From: Acidobacteriaceae bacterium
Lineage (GTDB): Bacteria; Acidobacteriota; Terriglobia; Terriglobales; Acidobacteriaceae
Direction: 5' to 3'
Length of the DNA: 11,464 nt
NCBI GenBank assembly: GCA_003165455.1
Contig: PLUJ01000339.1
Span: 669 to 12,132 of the forward strand
The position numbers and the translations under genes were made by a program. Shown piece after piece: positions 1 through 6,972 of this stretch. The notes below the pieces were generated by a model that was given only the letters and a program-made list of their open reading frames with translations, did not search any database and had not been told where the DNA came from. The first letter of the stretch is position 1; every line of letters starts with the position of its first letter.

Positions 1-22
1 CTCCCAGCTGAGCTATAGCCCC
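1..22 (-). tRNA. tRNA-Ala, 5' part only (cut by window edge)
   Basis: Read on the minus strand, the first 22 bases are GGGGCTATAGCTCAGCTGGG plus AG. This is the acceptor strand, the U8-A9 linker and the D-arm start of a bacterial tRNA, and it matches the classical tRNA-Ala(UGC) 5' half. The anticodon lies outside the window, so the isotype rests on the 5' sequence alone; tRNA-Ile is the nearest alternative, but it normally begins GGGC. The tRNA is preceded by a promoter and not by a 16S rRNA gene, so it does not sit inside a 16S-23S spacer unless the rRNA genes lie downstream. Confidence 0.85.
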
Positions 23-52
23 TTACCGAGTAGGTTACCGATTGGCAAACTT

Positions 53-82
53 ATTTTAGCAGCGTTTCTTTCTTCACACCAA
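53..82 (-). promoter_or_regulatory. Promoter of the tRNA gene
   Basis: On the minus strand there is a -10 hexamer TAAAAT (53-58) preceded by TGC (59-61), giving an extended -10 element. A -35-like TTGGTG (77-82) lies 18 bp further upstream. The predicted start is near position 46, leaving a leader of about 24 nt before the tRNA 5' end at 22, a normal arrangement for a processed tRNA precursor. The -10 matches consensus at 5 of 6 bases; the -35 is weak. Confidence 0.5.
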
Positions 83-132
83 AACTACTCCGCACCAAGC
101 CCTACTGGTACCAAGGCTTGCACCAACGACTC

Positions 133-161
133 TTGACGAATACCCCTGTCGTTCGTCTAAC
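133..161 (+). promoter_or_regulatory. Putative promoter of the TonB-like gene
   Basis: TTGACG (133-138) and TCTAAC (156-161) are separated by 17 bp, a good sigma-70-type layout. It would start transcription near 168, about 29 nt before the ATG at 197. A GGAG lies at 168-171, too far from the ATG to be an ideal ribosome binding site. An inverted repeat AACGAC (125-130) / GTCGTT (148-153) spans the -35 and spacer and could be an operator. Confidence 0.4.
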
Positions 162-196
162 CTTAACGGAGTGACGTAGCGATCCTCTCAGTTTGT

Positions 197-898
197 ATGT
201 TTACCGAGCTCAATTCGAAATCGAAAAATCAAAGGGTTGTGCTCGCCGCTTCTTTATTCGCTCATACTCTGCTCTTCGCGTGGCTGCTCCACTCACCCGA
301 TCCTCGATTATTGAATCCGAATGCCGTATCGCGCGGCGAGAATGGCAGCGTGATTACTCAGCTTTATTTCCCAACTCCGTCGCCGGACGATAGCAGAACC
401 ACTTCGCCAGATCACGCAACCGAAATCTATCGTCATCAGCGCCTTGGCCACCAGAAGCTCACTTTGAAGCAAAATGCCGCGGTTGCGAAACTTACTATGC
501 AGCAACTCCCGCTCCATCCCAATTCCTCTGAAGATGAGGCGAAGACGGAGACTCTGTCCAATCTCGGCCATGGAGCGGCCGCAGGGCATCCGTATGGCTC
601 GGTGCCCGGAGGCCCAATGGTGGGGGATGAAATTCGTCCAGCCCTCCCCATCACCATGCCGGATCCAGTCGTTTATCCCTGGGAACTTCCTGCGTCCGAA
701 GGCAACGTGGTGATCGAATTCACCATCGATGAGCGCGGAGAAATTGTTCGCACTGCGGTTCTTCAGAGCATGGGATCAAAGCTCGATGAGAAAGCTCTCG
801 CTGCCGCCGGCAACTGGCGTTTCCATCCCGCCACACAAAATGGGGTCGCTATCGCCTCCAAGCAGGATTACATCTTCCACTTTCGCGCCCGCGGCTAG
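197..898 (+). CDS. TonB C-terminal-domain (energy transducer-like) protein
   Basis: The protein has 233 residues. It has a short basic N-terminus, one transmembrane helix at about 14-33 (VLAASLFAHTLLFAWLLH), a low-complexity periplasmic linker (about 40-150), and a C-terminal domain at about 156-231. The domain carries the TonB-family pattern: VVIEFTIDERGEIV, then LDEKALAAAGNWRF, then a strand ending in FHF. TonB-type proteins sit in the inner membrane and pass proton-motive energy to outer-membrane receptors. This implies a diderm cell. No exbB, exbD or receptor gene is adjacent, and the linker lacks the long Pro-Glu/Pro-Lys run of classical TonB. It may therefore be one of the many TonB-family paralogues with an unassigned partner. 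The ATG at 197 fits the membrane-anchor topology; its Shine-Dalgarno is poor. Confidence 0.8.
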   Translation: MFTELNSKSKNQRVVLAASLFAHTLLFAWLLHSPDPRLLNPNAVSRGENGSVITQLYFPTPSPDDSRTTSPDHATEIYRHQRLGHQKLTLKQNAAVAKLTMQQLPLHPNSSEDEAKTETLSNLGHGAAAGHPYGSVPGGPMVGDEIRPALPITMPDPVVYPWELPASEGNVVIEFTIDERGEIVRTAVLQSMGSKLDEKALAAAGNWRFHPATQNGVAIASKQDYIFHFRARG

Positions 899-929
899 AT
901 TCCGCTGAATTAATGTCGTATCGTTCCTT

Positions 930-941
930 CCTCTTAAGAGG
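930..941. repeat. 12-bp perfect palindrome upstream of ribA
   Basis: CCTCTTAAGAGG is its own reverse complement. It lies 30 bp upstream of the TATAAT-like -10 of ribA, roughly where a -35 or a dimeric regulator would bind, and 31 bp after the stop of the TonB-like gene. It has no loop and no T-tract, so it does not look like a terminator. It may be an operator or chance. Confidence 0.35.
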
Positions 942-971
942 TCGAAAACGACTCCCGTGCCATGCAACCGC

Positions 972-977
972 TATAAT
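972..977 (+). promoter_or_regulatory. -10 hexamer of ribA, possibly driving a leaderless mRNA
   Basis: This is a perfect TATAAT. Only six bases separate it from the GTG start of ribA, so the expected transcription start (+7) falls on the start codon itself. I see no good -35 at 16-18 bp. There is also no Shine-Dalgarno before the GTG. Confidence 0.4.
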
Positions 978-983
978 TGAGAT

Positions 984-1601
984 GTGCAACCCACCTCTGT
1001 TCAGCAAATTGCTTCGGCCGAATTCCCCACGCGCTGGGGCAGGTTCCGGATTTTCGGCTTTCGAAGCCGATCAGGTTCAGACGGAAACACGCGCGTAGAA
1101 GAAGCGGTAGCGCTCGTGATGGGAGATATCCATTCCTCTCCGCCGCTGGTGCGGGTTCACTCCCAATGTCTAACGGGCGATGTCTTTCATTCCTTGCGCT
1201 GTGACTGCGGACAACAACTCGAGATGGCGCTTTCCATGATCGGCGCTGTGGGCGCCGGAATCTTGATTTACGAACAGCAGGAAGGTCGCGGCATCGGCCT
1301 CATGGCTAAGTTGCAAGCCTACGAACTGCAAGATTCCGGCCTGGATACCGTGGAAGCGAATGAGCGGTTGGGATTCGAGGCCGACTTAAGGGACTTTTCC
1401 TTGCCTGGCGAGATTCTGAAAGCACTGGGCGTAACTCGCGTACGGCTGCTATCCAACAATCCCGGGAAGGTGGAAGCGCTCGAGCGCGCCGGAGTAACGG
1501 TGATTGAGCGCGTCCCCTGCGAAGTTCCTGCCACCCCCCACGCCGAAGAGTATCTAAAGACCAAGAAGGAAAAGTTGGGCCACCTTTTCTCGTCTCGGTA
1601 A
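984..1601 (+). CDS. ribA: GTP cyclohydrolase II
   Basis: This enzyme catalyses the first committed step of riboflavin synthesis: GTP to 2,5-diamino-6-ribosylamino-4-pyrimidinone 5'-phosphate, formate and pyrophosphate, in the cytosol. The protein has 205 residues (E. coli RibA has 196) and is collinear from its first residues (MQ..., then FPTRWGRF). The zinc ligands are C62, C73 and C75 in CLTGDVFHSLRCDCG. EGRGIGL, the catalytic Tyr in AYELQD (Y113, equivalent to E. coli Y105), DTVEAN and LLSNNPGK are all present. It is a stand-alone GTP cyclohydrolase II, not fused to a RibB (DHBP synthase) domain, and no other rib gene is nearby. The start is GTG: an in-frame TGA (978-980) lies just upstream and no other candidate start fits the family N-terminus. 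The gene converges on the next one, with 21 bp between stop codons and no obvious terminator. Confidence 0.95.
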   Translation: MQPTSVQQIASAEFPTRWGRFRIFGFRSRSGSDGNTRVEEAVALVMGDIHSSPPLVRVHSQCLTGDVFHSLRCDCGQQLEMALSMIGAVGAGILIYEQQEGRGIGLMAKLQAYELQDSGLDTVEANERLGFEADLRDFSLPGEILKALGVTRVRLLSNNPGKVEALERAGVTVIERVPCEVPATPHAEEYLKTKKEKLGHLFSSR

Positions 1602-1622
1602 CTCCCATCGCAGCCACGTATT

Positions 1623-2531
1623 TTAATCGCTCAATATTTTCTTCAATCCACTGCGGTTCTTCGAGGGCAGGTCGCGTAGCGCTACCCGCGCCAGGGCAAC
1701 GTATACCTCTCTTGCTCCTTCGACGCGGCGCAAAACTTTCAAATGTTTTTCAACTGTTTCCATATCCCCGCGGACAATCGGCCCGCTAAACGCACCGGGC
1801 GCTCCGGCAGCGGCGTAATTTGCAATGGTTTGCTGAACGATTGGCAACATCCGTTCTCGCGCGACTTTTCTAGAAATGCCGGCATCCGCAGCCACTCGCT
1901 CGCTGGCTGCCAGCAGTGCGATCAGCAGCGGAGAAAGAAATGTTCCCCAAGCGTGGTACATGACCTTATCCCGCTTGCGAATGGCGAATGGAACTCCGTG
2001 CAAACTGCTTACAATCTCAAGCGCCATGCGGATGGCCTTGCGATCGCCTTCTATCGCGAATGGCACTCCCGTGAGCGCTGAGCTGGCTCGACCAGCAGTG
2101 GATCTACCGGCATCGTATCGCCGAATATTCGGTCCCTGAACAGCGGATCTCCCGACAAACGTCATCAGCGGATGAACCGAAGCCACCGACGCGCCCTCTT
2201 CCCGAAGAACGGTAAGCTCATCGCTGCTGAGAGCGCCGCTGGAGTGGAACGCCACCTTGCCGCTCCAATCAGTCCGATCTTTCAGAGCAGCCGCGGCTTC
2301 TGAAATTTTCCCATCCGGAACACAAAACCAAACCACTTCAGCCGCGATTTTTGCTCTCGCCCCTGAAACTCCCATTGCGGAAACATTCCGCGCCAAAGCT
2401 TTTGCGCGCTGTAACGATCCCCTTCTGTCGCTGGCGATAATCTCGCTGATCCCATGTCCCGCGGATCGCAAGGCTTCCGACAGTGCGCTCGCCAAATTTC
2501 CCGCTCCCACAAGCGCAATCTGCAGTTTCAT
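1623..2531 (-). CDS. Rossmann-like / DUF2520 domain oxidoreductase-like protein
   Basis: The predicted protein has 302 residues. The N-terminal Rossmann domain begins at once with MKLQIALVGAGNLASAL, whose G9-x-G11-x-x-A14 is a dinucleotide-binding loop. It continues through VWFCVPDGKI and HSSGALSSDEL to SVHPLMTF. The C-terminal DUF2520 half is helical, with YHAWGTFLSPLLIALLAASE and GAFSGPIVRGDMETVEKHL, both typical of this family. The fold resembles pyrroline-5-carboxylate reductase and F420-dependent NADP reductases; substrate and reaction are unknown. I start it at the ATG at 2531, because the Rossmann strand begins there. An in-frame ATG at 2576 would add 15 basic, non-conserved residues, and neither start has a well-spaced Shine-Dalgarno. 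The gene is divergent from the Nudix gene and convergent with ribA. Confidence 0.85.
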   Translation of the reverse strand: MKLQIALVGAGNLASALSEALRSAGHGISEIIASDRRGSLQRAKALARNVSAMGVSGARAKIAAEVVWFCVPDGKISEAAAALKDRTDWSGKVAFHSSGALSSDELTVLREEGASVASVHPLMTFVGRSAVQGPNIRRYDAGRSTAGRASSALTGVPFAIEGDRKAIRMALEIVSSLHGVPFAIRKRDKVMYHAWGTFLSPLLIALLAASERVAADAGISRKVARERMLPIVQQTIANYAAAGAPGAFSGPIVRGDMETVEKHLKVLRRVEGAREVYVALARVALRDLPSKNRSGLKKILSD

Positions 2532-2677
2532 ACCCGATTTAGAAGAAACCTCGCCGCGCGACCGCTTCCTTCGCATGCCCGGCAGAATAGCAGACCCGCA
2601 ACCGAGCTCACCCGATCAAGCTTTGGGTGTTGTAATTTTCATCACGGAGACCGCGCAAACTTCCGCCCTCGCTGTTC

Positions 2678-2683
2678 TATATT
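2678..2683 (+). promoter_or_regulatory. -10-like hexamer directly before the Nudix gene
   Basis: TATATT matches the -10 consensus at 5 of 6 bases. It ends six bases before the ATG at 2690, which has no Shine-Dalgarno. This is the same geometry as at ribA. No convincing -35 is seen. Confidence 0.3.
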
Positions 2684-2689
2684 GTTGTT

Positions 2690-3328
2690 ATGCCCAAGTC
2701 CCTGAACTCCAGGTCAAAATCCGCTCCGCCCCCGAAAAAAAGTTCTCGTAAAGCGCGCATGATTTCTTCCCATACGGTGTATCGTGGTCCGGTCTTCTGG
2801 GTGACTACCGACGAGGTACAGGAGCCCGGAGGCGTCCGCGCCCGCCGTGACGTGATTCATCACAGTGGATCGGTCGTAGTACTCGCTGTGGATGAAACTG
2901 GATCGACTCCGCGCGTGCTTCTCGAGCGTCAATACCGCCATGCGGCCGATGATTATTTGTGGGAATTACCCGCCGGACGCATTGATCCTGGCGAAAAGCC
3001 TCTTCCCGCGGCCAAACGCGAACTTCTTGAGGAGACCGGCTTCAGCGCCGCGAATTGGCGGCGCATCCTTTATTTCTACGCAAGTCCCGGCTTCGTGGCG
3101 GAGACGATGTCAGTATTTCTTGCCACAGGTCTGCGCAAGGGAAAAGCCCAGCCCGAAGCTGACGAGATCATCAAACTAAGATTCGTCCCCCTATCCTCTG
3201 CGGTTCAAATGGTGCTGCGCGGCACCGTCCGTGACGCAAAAACCATCTCCTCCATTCTCTGGCTGGACTACCAGATCGCAAACCGCATTCCCTTGCGCCC
3301 ATCGAAATCCGCTCCGGATCGGCGATAG
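2690..3328 (+). CDS. Nudix hydrolase, ADP-ribose pyrophosphatase-like
   Basis: The protein has 212 residues and a perfect Nudix box at 96-118: G96 x5 E102 x7 R110-E-L-x-E-E-x-G-F (GRIDPGEKPLPAAKRELLEE, then TGF). The REXXEE glutamates that bind Mg2+ are intact. The preceding WELPAG and the later SPGFVAETMSVFLA are characteristic of the ADP-ribose pyrophosphatase (NudF/YqkG) branch, which hydrolyses ADP-ribose to AMP and ribose 5-phosphate in the cytosol. The exact substrate cannot be read from sequence. The first ~23 residues are Lys/Ser/Pro-rich and not part of the fold. An in-frame ATG at 2759 would remove them and give a protein nearer the usual size, so the start is uncertain. Confidence 0.9.
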   Translation: MPKSLNSRSKSAPPPKKSSRKARMISSHTVYRGPVFWVTTDEVQEPGGVRARRDVIHHSGSVVVLAVDETGSTPRVLLERQYRHAADDYLWELPAGRIDPGEKPLPAAKRELLEETGFSAANWRRILYFYASPGFVAETMSVFLATGLRKGKAQPEADEIIKLRFVPLSSAVQMVLRGTVRDAKTISSILWLDYQIANRIPLRPSKSAPDRR

Positions 3329-3524
3329 ACAAAATCAGAGTTTGAGCGCCAATTTGACTCTGTAATTAAACCAATATGACTTAGCTTTGTTATATGGCGC
3401 ACATAGCAAGGCTAATTCCGATCAGCTCGTTGCGAAATCGCTCCATCCTAATTTGTTAGCACTGCATCCTAGGGTGCAAATGCGGCTTTGGACATTCGCA
3501 CATGAGCGTCCTGCCGAAGGGGGT

Positions 3525-3734
3525 ATGGCGAACGTGAAAGGTACGGTTAAGTGGTTTAATAACGCAAAGGGCTATGGGTTCATCGGTCGAGCGGATGGTC
3601 CCGATGTTTTCGTTCATTACAGCGCCATCGCTTCCGAAGGATATAAAAGCCTTCAGGAAGGCGATGGGGTGGAATTCGAAATTACCGAGGGACAGAAGGG
3701 ACCCCAAGCCGCAAATGTTCTAAAGGCTTCGTGA
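3525..3734 (+). CDS. Cold shock protein (CspA family)
   Basis: The protein has 69 residues and is a single cold-shock (OB-fold) domain spanning the whole sequence. RNP-1 is KGYGFI (15-20), RNP-2 is VFVHYSAI (28-35), and the N-terminus is GTVKWFNNAKG. Such proteins bind single-stranded RNA and DNA and act as RNA chaperones. The ATG at 3525 is preceded by AAGGGGG, a good Shine-Dalgarno. The reading frame stays open for 46 codons upstream (from 3387), but that extension has no family similarity and I do not include it. The 196-bp gap from the Nudix stop leaves room for the long structured 5' leader common to csp mRNAs; I could not identify a convincing promoter in it. A hairpin overlaps the stop codon. 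Confidence 0.95.
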   Translation: MANVKGTVKWFNNAKGYGFIGRADGPDVFVHYSAIASEGYKSLQEGDGVEFEITEGQKGPQAANVLKAS

Positions 3735-3765
3735 TCTAATTCGACGATTGACGTGATTCACGAAG
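3727..3765 (+). terminator. Inverted repeat spanning the csp stop codon, possible terminator
   Basis: CTTCGTGA (3727-3734, containing the TGA stop) and TCACGAAG (3758-3765) form a perfect 8-bp stem with a 23-nt loop. A run of five T begins only at 3781, 15 nt after the stem, so this is not a canonical intrinsic terminator. It could protect the mRNA 3' end or act as a weak terminator. Confidence 0.3.
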
Positions 3766-3814
3766 TAGTCACGCCCCTCGTTTTTCCGTACGACCTGTTG
3801 AAGGCGTGGCTTAA

Positions 3815-3836
3815 GACAGACAACGATGGGTCTGTC
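3815..3836 (+). repeat. 7-bp perfect hairpin in the polX leader
   Basis: GACAGAC (3815-3821) and GTCTGTC (3830-3836) pair perfectly around an 8-nt loop, 43 bp before the polX start. There is no T-tract after it. It may be a leader stem-loop or the binding site of a dimeric regulator. Confidence 0.35.
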
Positions 3837-3878
3837 GGATAGTTGGCGTACGTCCTCGTTCTTATTTAAGCTGGAACG

Positions 3879-5654
3879 GTGGACAACAAATCCATCGCCA
3901 CGGTTCTATACGAAACCGCCGATCTGCTCGAAATCGACGGCGCCGATTCGTTCCGCATTCGCTCCTACCGCAATGCCGCCCAAGCCATCGAAAACCTGAC
4001 GGACCAAATCCGCGACCTCATCCCTGAACCGAAGAAAGTGCTCGCCATCCCCGGCATCGGTAAGGGAATGCTGCTGAACCTTCAGGAGCTTTTCCGGGAC
4101 GGCCACCTCACCATGCAAGCTGAGTTGCTGAAGAAATATCATCCATCGATGCTGCAATTGCTAAAGATCCAGGGCCTCGGCCCGAAAACGATCGCCCTGA
4201 TTTGGAGCGCCTACCAGGTAAGCGATGTGGATGGAGTCGAGAAGTTAGCGCGCGAAGGAAAAATCCGCACCCTCCCGCGGATGGGAGAGAAACACGAACA
4301 GAAATTATTGAAAGCGATTGAAGACTTCCGTCGTATCTCCGGGCGATTCCTTATCGATAACGCCGAGGAGGAAGCGAAAAGGCTCGTGGATTACCTTGCA
4401 CGATTCGACGCCGCAAGCTCCGGCCTCGCAAGTTTCGGCGGCTTCGAAAAGATCACCACAGCCGGTTCTCTGCGCCGCGGACGCGAGACCGTCGGCGATC
4501 TTGATATTCTCGTTACCGGCAGCGCCTGCTGCAGCGTCGAGGATCGCGCCAAAGCCGTGCACTATGTCGCGCAATATCCGCCGCTGATGAACATCCTCGC
4601 GCAGGGGGATAATAAAATCAGCTTTCGCTTGCGCAATGATATGCAGGTCGACGTTCGCCTGCTTCCTCCGGAATCTTTTGGCGCCGCCCTCCAGTATTTC
4701 ACCGGATCGAAAGCCCACAATGTCGCCTTGCGCCAGCGTGCATTGAAAATGGGCTATACCCTGAACGAATATAGCCTCGCCGATCTTAAAACCGAACAAC
4801 CGGTCGCTGGAAGAACCGAAGAAGAAATTTACGCGAAGCTGAACCTTGATTACATGCCGCCCGAACTGCGCGAGAACCTCGGCGAAATCGACGCCGCCGA
4901 AAAGCATACTTTACCCGCTCTCATTACCTTGGACGACCTTCAGGGCGACGTACACATGCACACGGTCGAAACCGACGGGCGTAACACCATTGAAGAAATG
5001 GCAGCAGAGGCCATCGCTCACGGCTACAAGTACATGGCCATCACCGATCATTCCAAGAATCTCGCCTTCGCCAATGGACTGGACGACACTCGCGCGCTCG
5101 CCCATATCCAGCGCATCCGCGAAGCTAACTCCAGAATCGAAGGGACCACCATCTTCGCCGGCATCGAAGTCGACATCCTCGCCGACGGCGATCTCGATCT
5201 TTCCGACGAAGTACTCGCACAAATGGATGTGGTCATCGCCAGCGTTCACTCCGCCTTCAATCAAGAGCCGGCGAAAATGACCGACCGCCTCCTTAAAGCC
5301 ATTGCGAATCCGAATACTTCGATCATCGGCCATCCCACCGGCCGCTTACTGCTGAGGCGTGACGCGTACCAGTACGACATGGACGCCATCCTCGCCGCCG
5401 CCGCGAAACATAAAGTCGCGATGGAACTGAATTCCTACCCCGACCGCCTCGATTTAAATGAGGTTCATCTGCGCCAAGCCAAACAGCGCGGAGTGAAGAT
5501 AGTTATCAACACCGACTCTCACCACACTTCTCATCTCGATAAAATCCGCTACGGCATTCTGCAAGCCCGCCGCGCCTGGCTCACCAGAAACGACGTCTTG
5601 AATACCTTGCCGGTAGCTGCCTTCGCCCGCGCCATGAAGCATGAGTGGAACTGA
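3879..5654 (+). CDS. polX: DNA polymerase/3'-5' exonuclease PolX
   Basis: This is a family X polymerase that fills short gaps during base-excision repair; its PHP domain provides Mn2+-dependent 3'-5' exonuclease and AP-endonuclease/3'-end processing activity. The protein has 591 residues, close to the ~570 typical of the family. In order it has the helix-hairpin-helix 8-kDa region (about 1-150, with IPGIGKG and IQGLGPKT), the nucleotidyltransferase palm with GSLRRGRETVGDLD, and a PHP domain (about 353-580). The palm aspartates are D207, D209 and D258. The PHP ligands all look intact: H359/H361, D390/H391, E430, H457, H485, D546/H548. Both activities are therefore probably functional. The start is GTG (VDNKSIA), matching the usual N-terminus of the family; GGAACG upstream is a weak ribosome binding site. 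It lies 144 bp after the cold shock gene, probably as its own transcript. Confidence 0.95.
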   Translation: MDNKSIATVLYETADLLEIDGADSFRIRSYRNAAQAIENLTDQIRDLIPEPKKVLAIPGIGKGMLLNLQELFRDGHLTMQAELLKKYHPSMLQLLKIQGLGPKTIALIWSAYQVSDVDGVEKLAREGKIRTLPRMGEKHEQKLLKAIEDFRRISGRFLIDNAEEEAKRLVDYLARFDAASSGLASFGGFEKITTAGSLRRGRETVGDLDILVTGSACCSVEDRAKAVHYVAQYPPLMNILAQGDNKISFRLRNDMQVDVRLLPPESFGAALQYFTGSKAHNVALRQRALKMGYTLNEYSLADLKTEQPVAGRTEEEIYAKLNLDYMPPELRENLGEIDAAEKHTLPALITLDDLQGDVHMHTVETDGRNTIEEMAAEAIAHGYKYMAITDHSKNLAFANGLDDTRALAHIQRIREANSRIEGTTIFAGIEVDILADGDLDLSDEVLAQMDVVIASVHSAFNQEPAKMTDRLLKAIANPNTSIIGHPTGRLLLRRDAYQYDMDAILAAAAKHKVAMELNSYPDRLDLNEVHLRQAKQRGVKIVINTDSHHTSHLDKIRYGILQARRAWLTRNDVLNTLPVAAFARAMKHEWN

Positions 5655-5732
5655 TTTCAGTCAGCCTGCCGAATGCCTTCTCAGAGTAAAATCAAATTAA
5701 GGAAAAGCTTCCACTAAGCTCAGCCGGTTTCC

Positions 5733-6905
5733 ATGGATCGAAGAACATTCCTGAAGGGCGGAGGGGTTATAACCGTCGCGGTTCTAGGCGGTGGAGTTTG
5801 GCGCGCCTACGATCACGGCGTTTTCAGCACTGGCCACGGTCCAGCTTACGAACCTTGGAAAGATTGGCGTACGGCTTCGGGGAATGGGCCACTGGCGCTC
5901 GTTCGCGCGGCTATTCTGGCTGCAAGTCCTCACAACACCCAGCCATGGCTCTTCAAGGTATCGAATTCCGCCATCGAGTTGTACATCGATACCACAAGGA
6001 ATGTCGGCCCACTCGATCCCTACCTTCGGGAAGAGCACATCGGAATGGGTTGCGCCCTTGAGAACCTGATGCAGGCTGCGGCTGCCAATGGGTACCAGGC
6101 CGCCATCACGTTTCTCCCCGGAAATCTCCTCAGCACTCAAAGCCCGAAACTCCTCGCTCGAGTCGACCTTGCAGCAGGCATACAAGAACGAAGCGAACTG
6201 TACGACGCGATCCCGAACCGGCATACGAATCGCGGACTCTACATTCCTCACGAGGCTCTCCCGTCAGAGTTCATCTCAACCCTGAATGGATTGGTAGGCC
6301 AGGAACCAAACGTAAAGATTTACCTTTTCCAAGATCAAGTGGAGCGAGAGAAAATAGTCAACATCAGTTCCGCGGCAAATTCCGAAATATATTCCGACCC
6401 AAGTGTAGTGCGTGCCAGCGACCGGTGGATTCGAGTTGACTGGCGTCAGGTTCAGAAGTTTCGGGATGGCCTCACCATTGACGCCTTCGGCCTGCCGCCG
6501 TTCAAGACTGCCATCGTCAAAATCATGCCGTTGTGGATGCTGATTTGGGCCGCTTCGCACGGTCCGAAAAATGCATATTCGAACTTGATGCTAAGCGCGC
6601 CGCTCATCGGAATCATTGCGGTACGCGACCGCTATGATCAGGAACAGTGTTTGCACGCTGGCCGAATCTGGCAGCGGGCGCATTTGCTTGCCACCGCGCG
6701 CGACTTGGCCGGACGGCCATGCAACGAGGCAGTGGAAATGATTGACTATGAGAAGGCCCATGAACGACCGGCGCTTCGAGCTGCACTGCTGGGCGAAATC
6801 ATCGGCGATGCCGCCTGGCAGCCTACATTTCTTTTCTATATGGGTTATCCAACTTTGGCGGCACACGCCAGTCCGCGCCGACCCGTCGAAAACGTAGTTG
6901 TTTGA
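5733..6905 (+). CDS. Nitroreductase-fold protein with Tat-type signal (Acg-like)
   Basis: The protein has 390 residues. The N-terminus is a twin-arginine signal: DRRTFLK (2-8) followed by a Gly/Val-rich hydrophobic stretch (about 9-23), so export through Tat in folded form is expected. The body resembles the large, Acg/Rv2032-like branch of the nitroreductase family. It has ALVRAAILAASPHNTQPWLF (about 55-74), containing the SPHNTQPW FMN-site motif, then IPNRHTNR, GRPCN and the C-terminal FYMGYP...SPRRPVE. Family members bind FMN, but some Acg-type proteins lack enzymatic activity and may store or sequester flavin. Substrate and partners are unknown and the neighbours give no hint. TAAAAT at 5687-5692 is a possible -10 without a clear -35. 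No Shine-Dalgarno lies within 15 bp of the ATG. Confidence 0.85.
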   Translation: MDRRTFLKGGGVITVAVLGGGVWRAYDHGVFSTGHGPAYEPWKDWRTASGNGPLALVRAAILAASPHNTQPWLFKVSNSAIELYIDTTRNVGPLDPYLREEHIGMGCALENLMQAAAANGYQAAITFLPGNLLSTQSPKLLARVDLAAGIQERSELYDAIPNRHTNRGLYIPHEALPSEFISTLNGLVGQEPNVKIYLFQDQVEREKIVNISSAANSEIYSDPSVVRASDRWIRVDWRQVQKFRDGLTIDAFGLPPFKTAIVKIMPLWMLIWAASHGPKNAYSNLMLSAPLIGIIAVRDRYDQEQCLHAGRIWQRAHLLATARDLAGRPCNEAVEMIDYEKAHERPALRAALLGEIIGDAAWQPTFLFYMGYPTLAAHASPRRPVENVVV

Positions 6906-6972
6906 TCAATCTCCTACGAGGTAACGGAGCATCTCAATATCAGCACTAACGCCAGAACGGAAATCGACAACC

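Noticed and set aside
2532..2576. 15-residue basic extension of the Rossmann/DUF2520 protein
   Set aside because: The Rossmann strand starts right at the ATG at 2531. The extension is not conserved in character and has no clear ribosome binding site. It is kept as a possibility only.
3341..3395. Promoter candidates for the cold shock gene (TTGACT at 3354-3359, TTATAT at 3390-3395)
   Set aside because: No -35/-10 pair has acceptable spacing: TTGACT to TATGAC is 15 bp, and to TTATAT it is 30 bp.
3387..3524. 46-codon in-frame extension upstream of the cold shock protein
   Set aside because: It has no resemblance to the family. The ATG at 3525 has a strong Shine-Dalgarno and gives the normal 69-residue Csp length.
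4305..4907. 200-codon open frame opposite polX
   Set aside because: It lies wholly within an intact, clearly conserved gene on the other strand and has no family signature. It is a GC-bias shadow.
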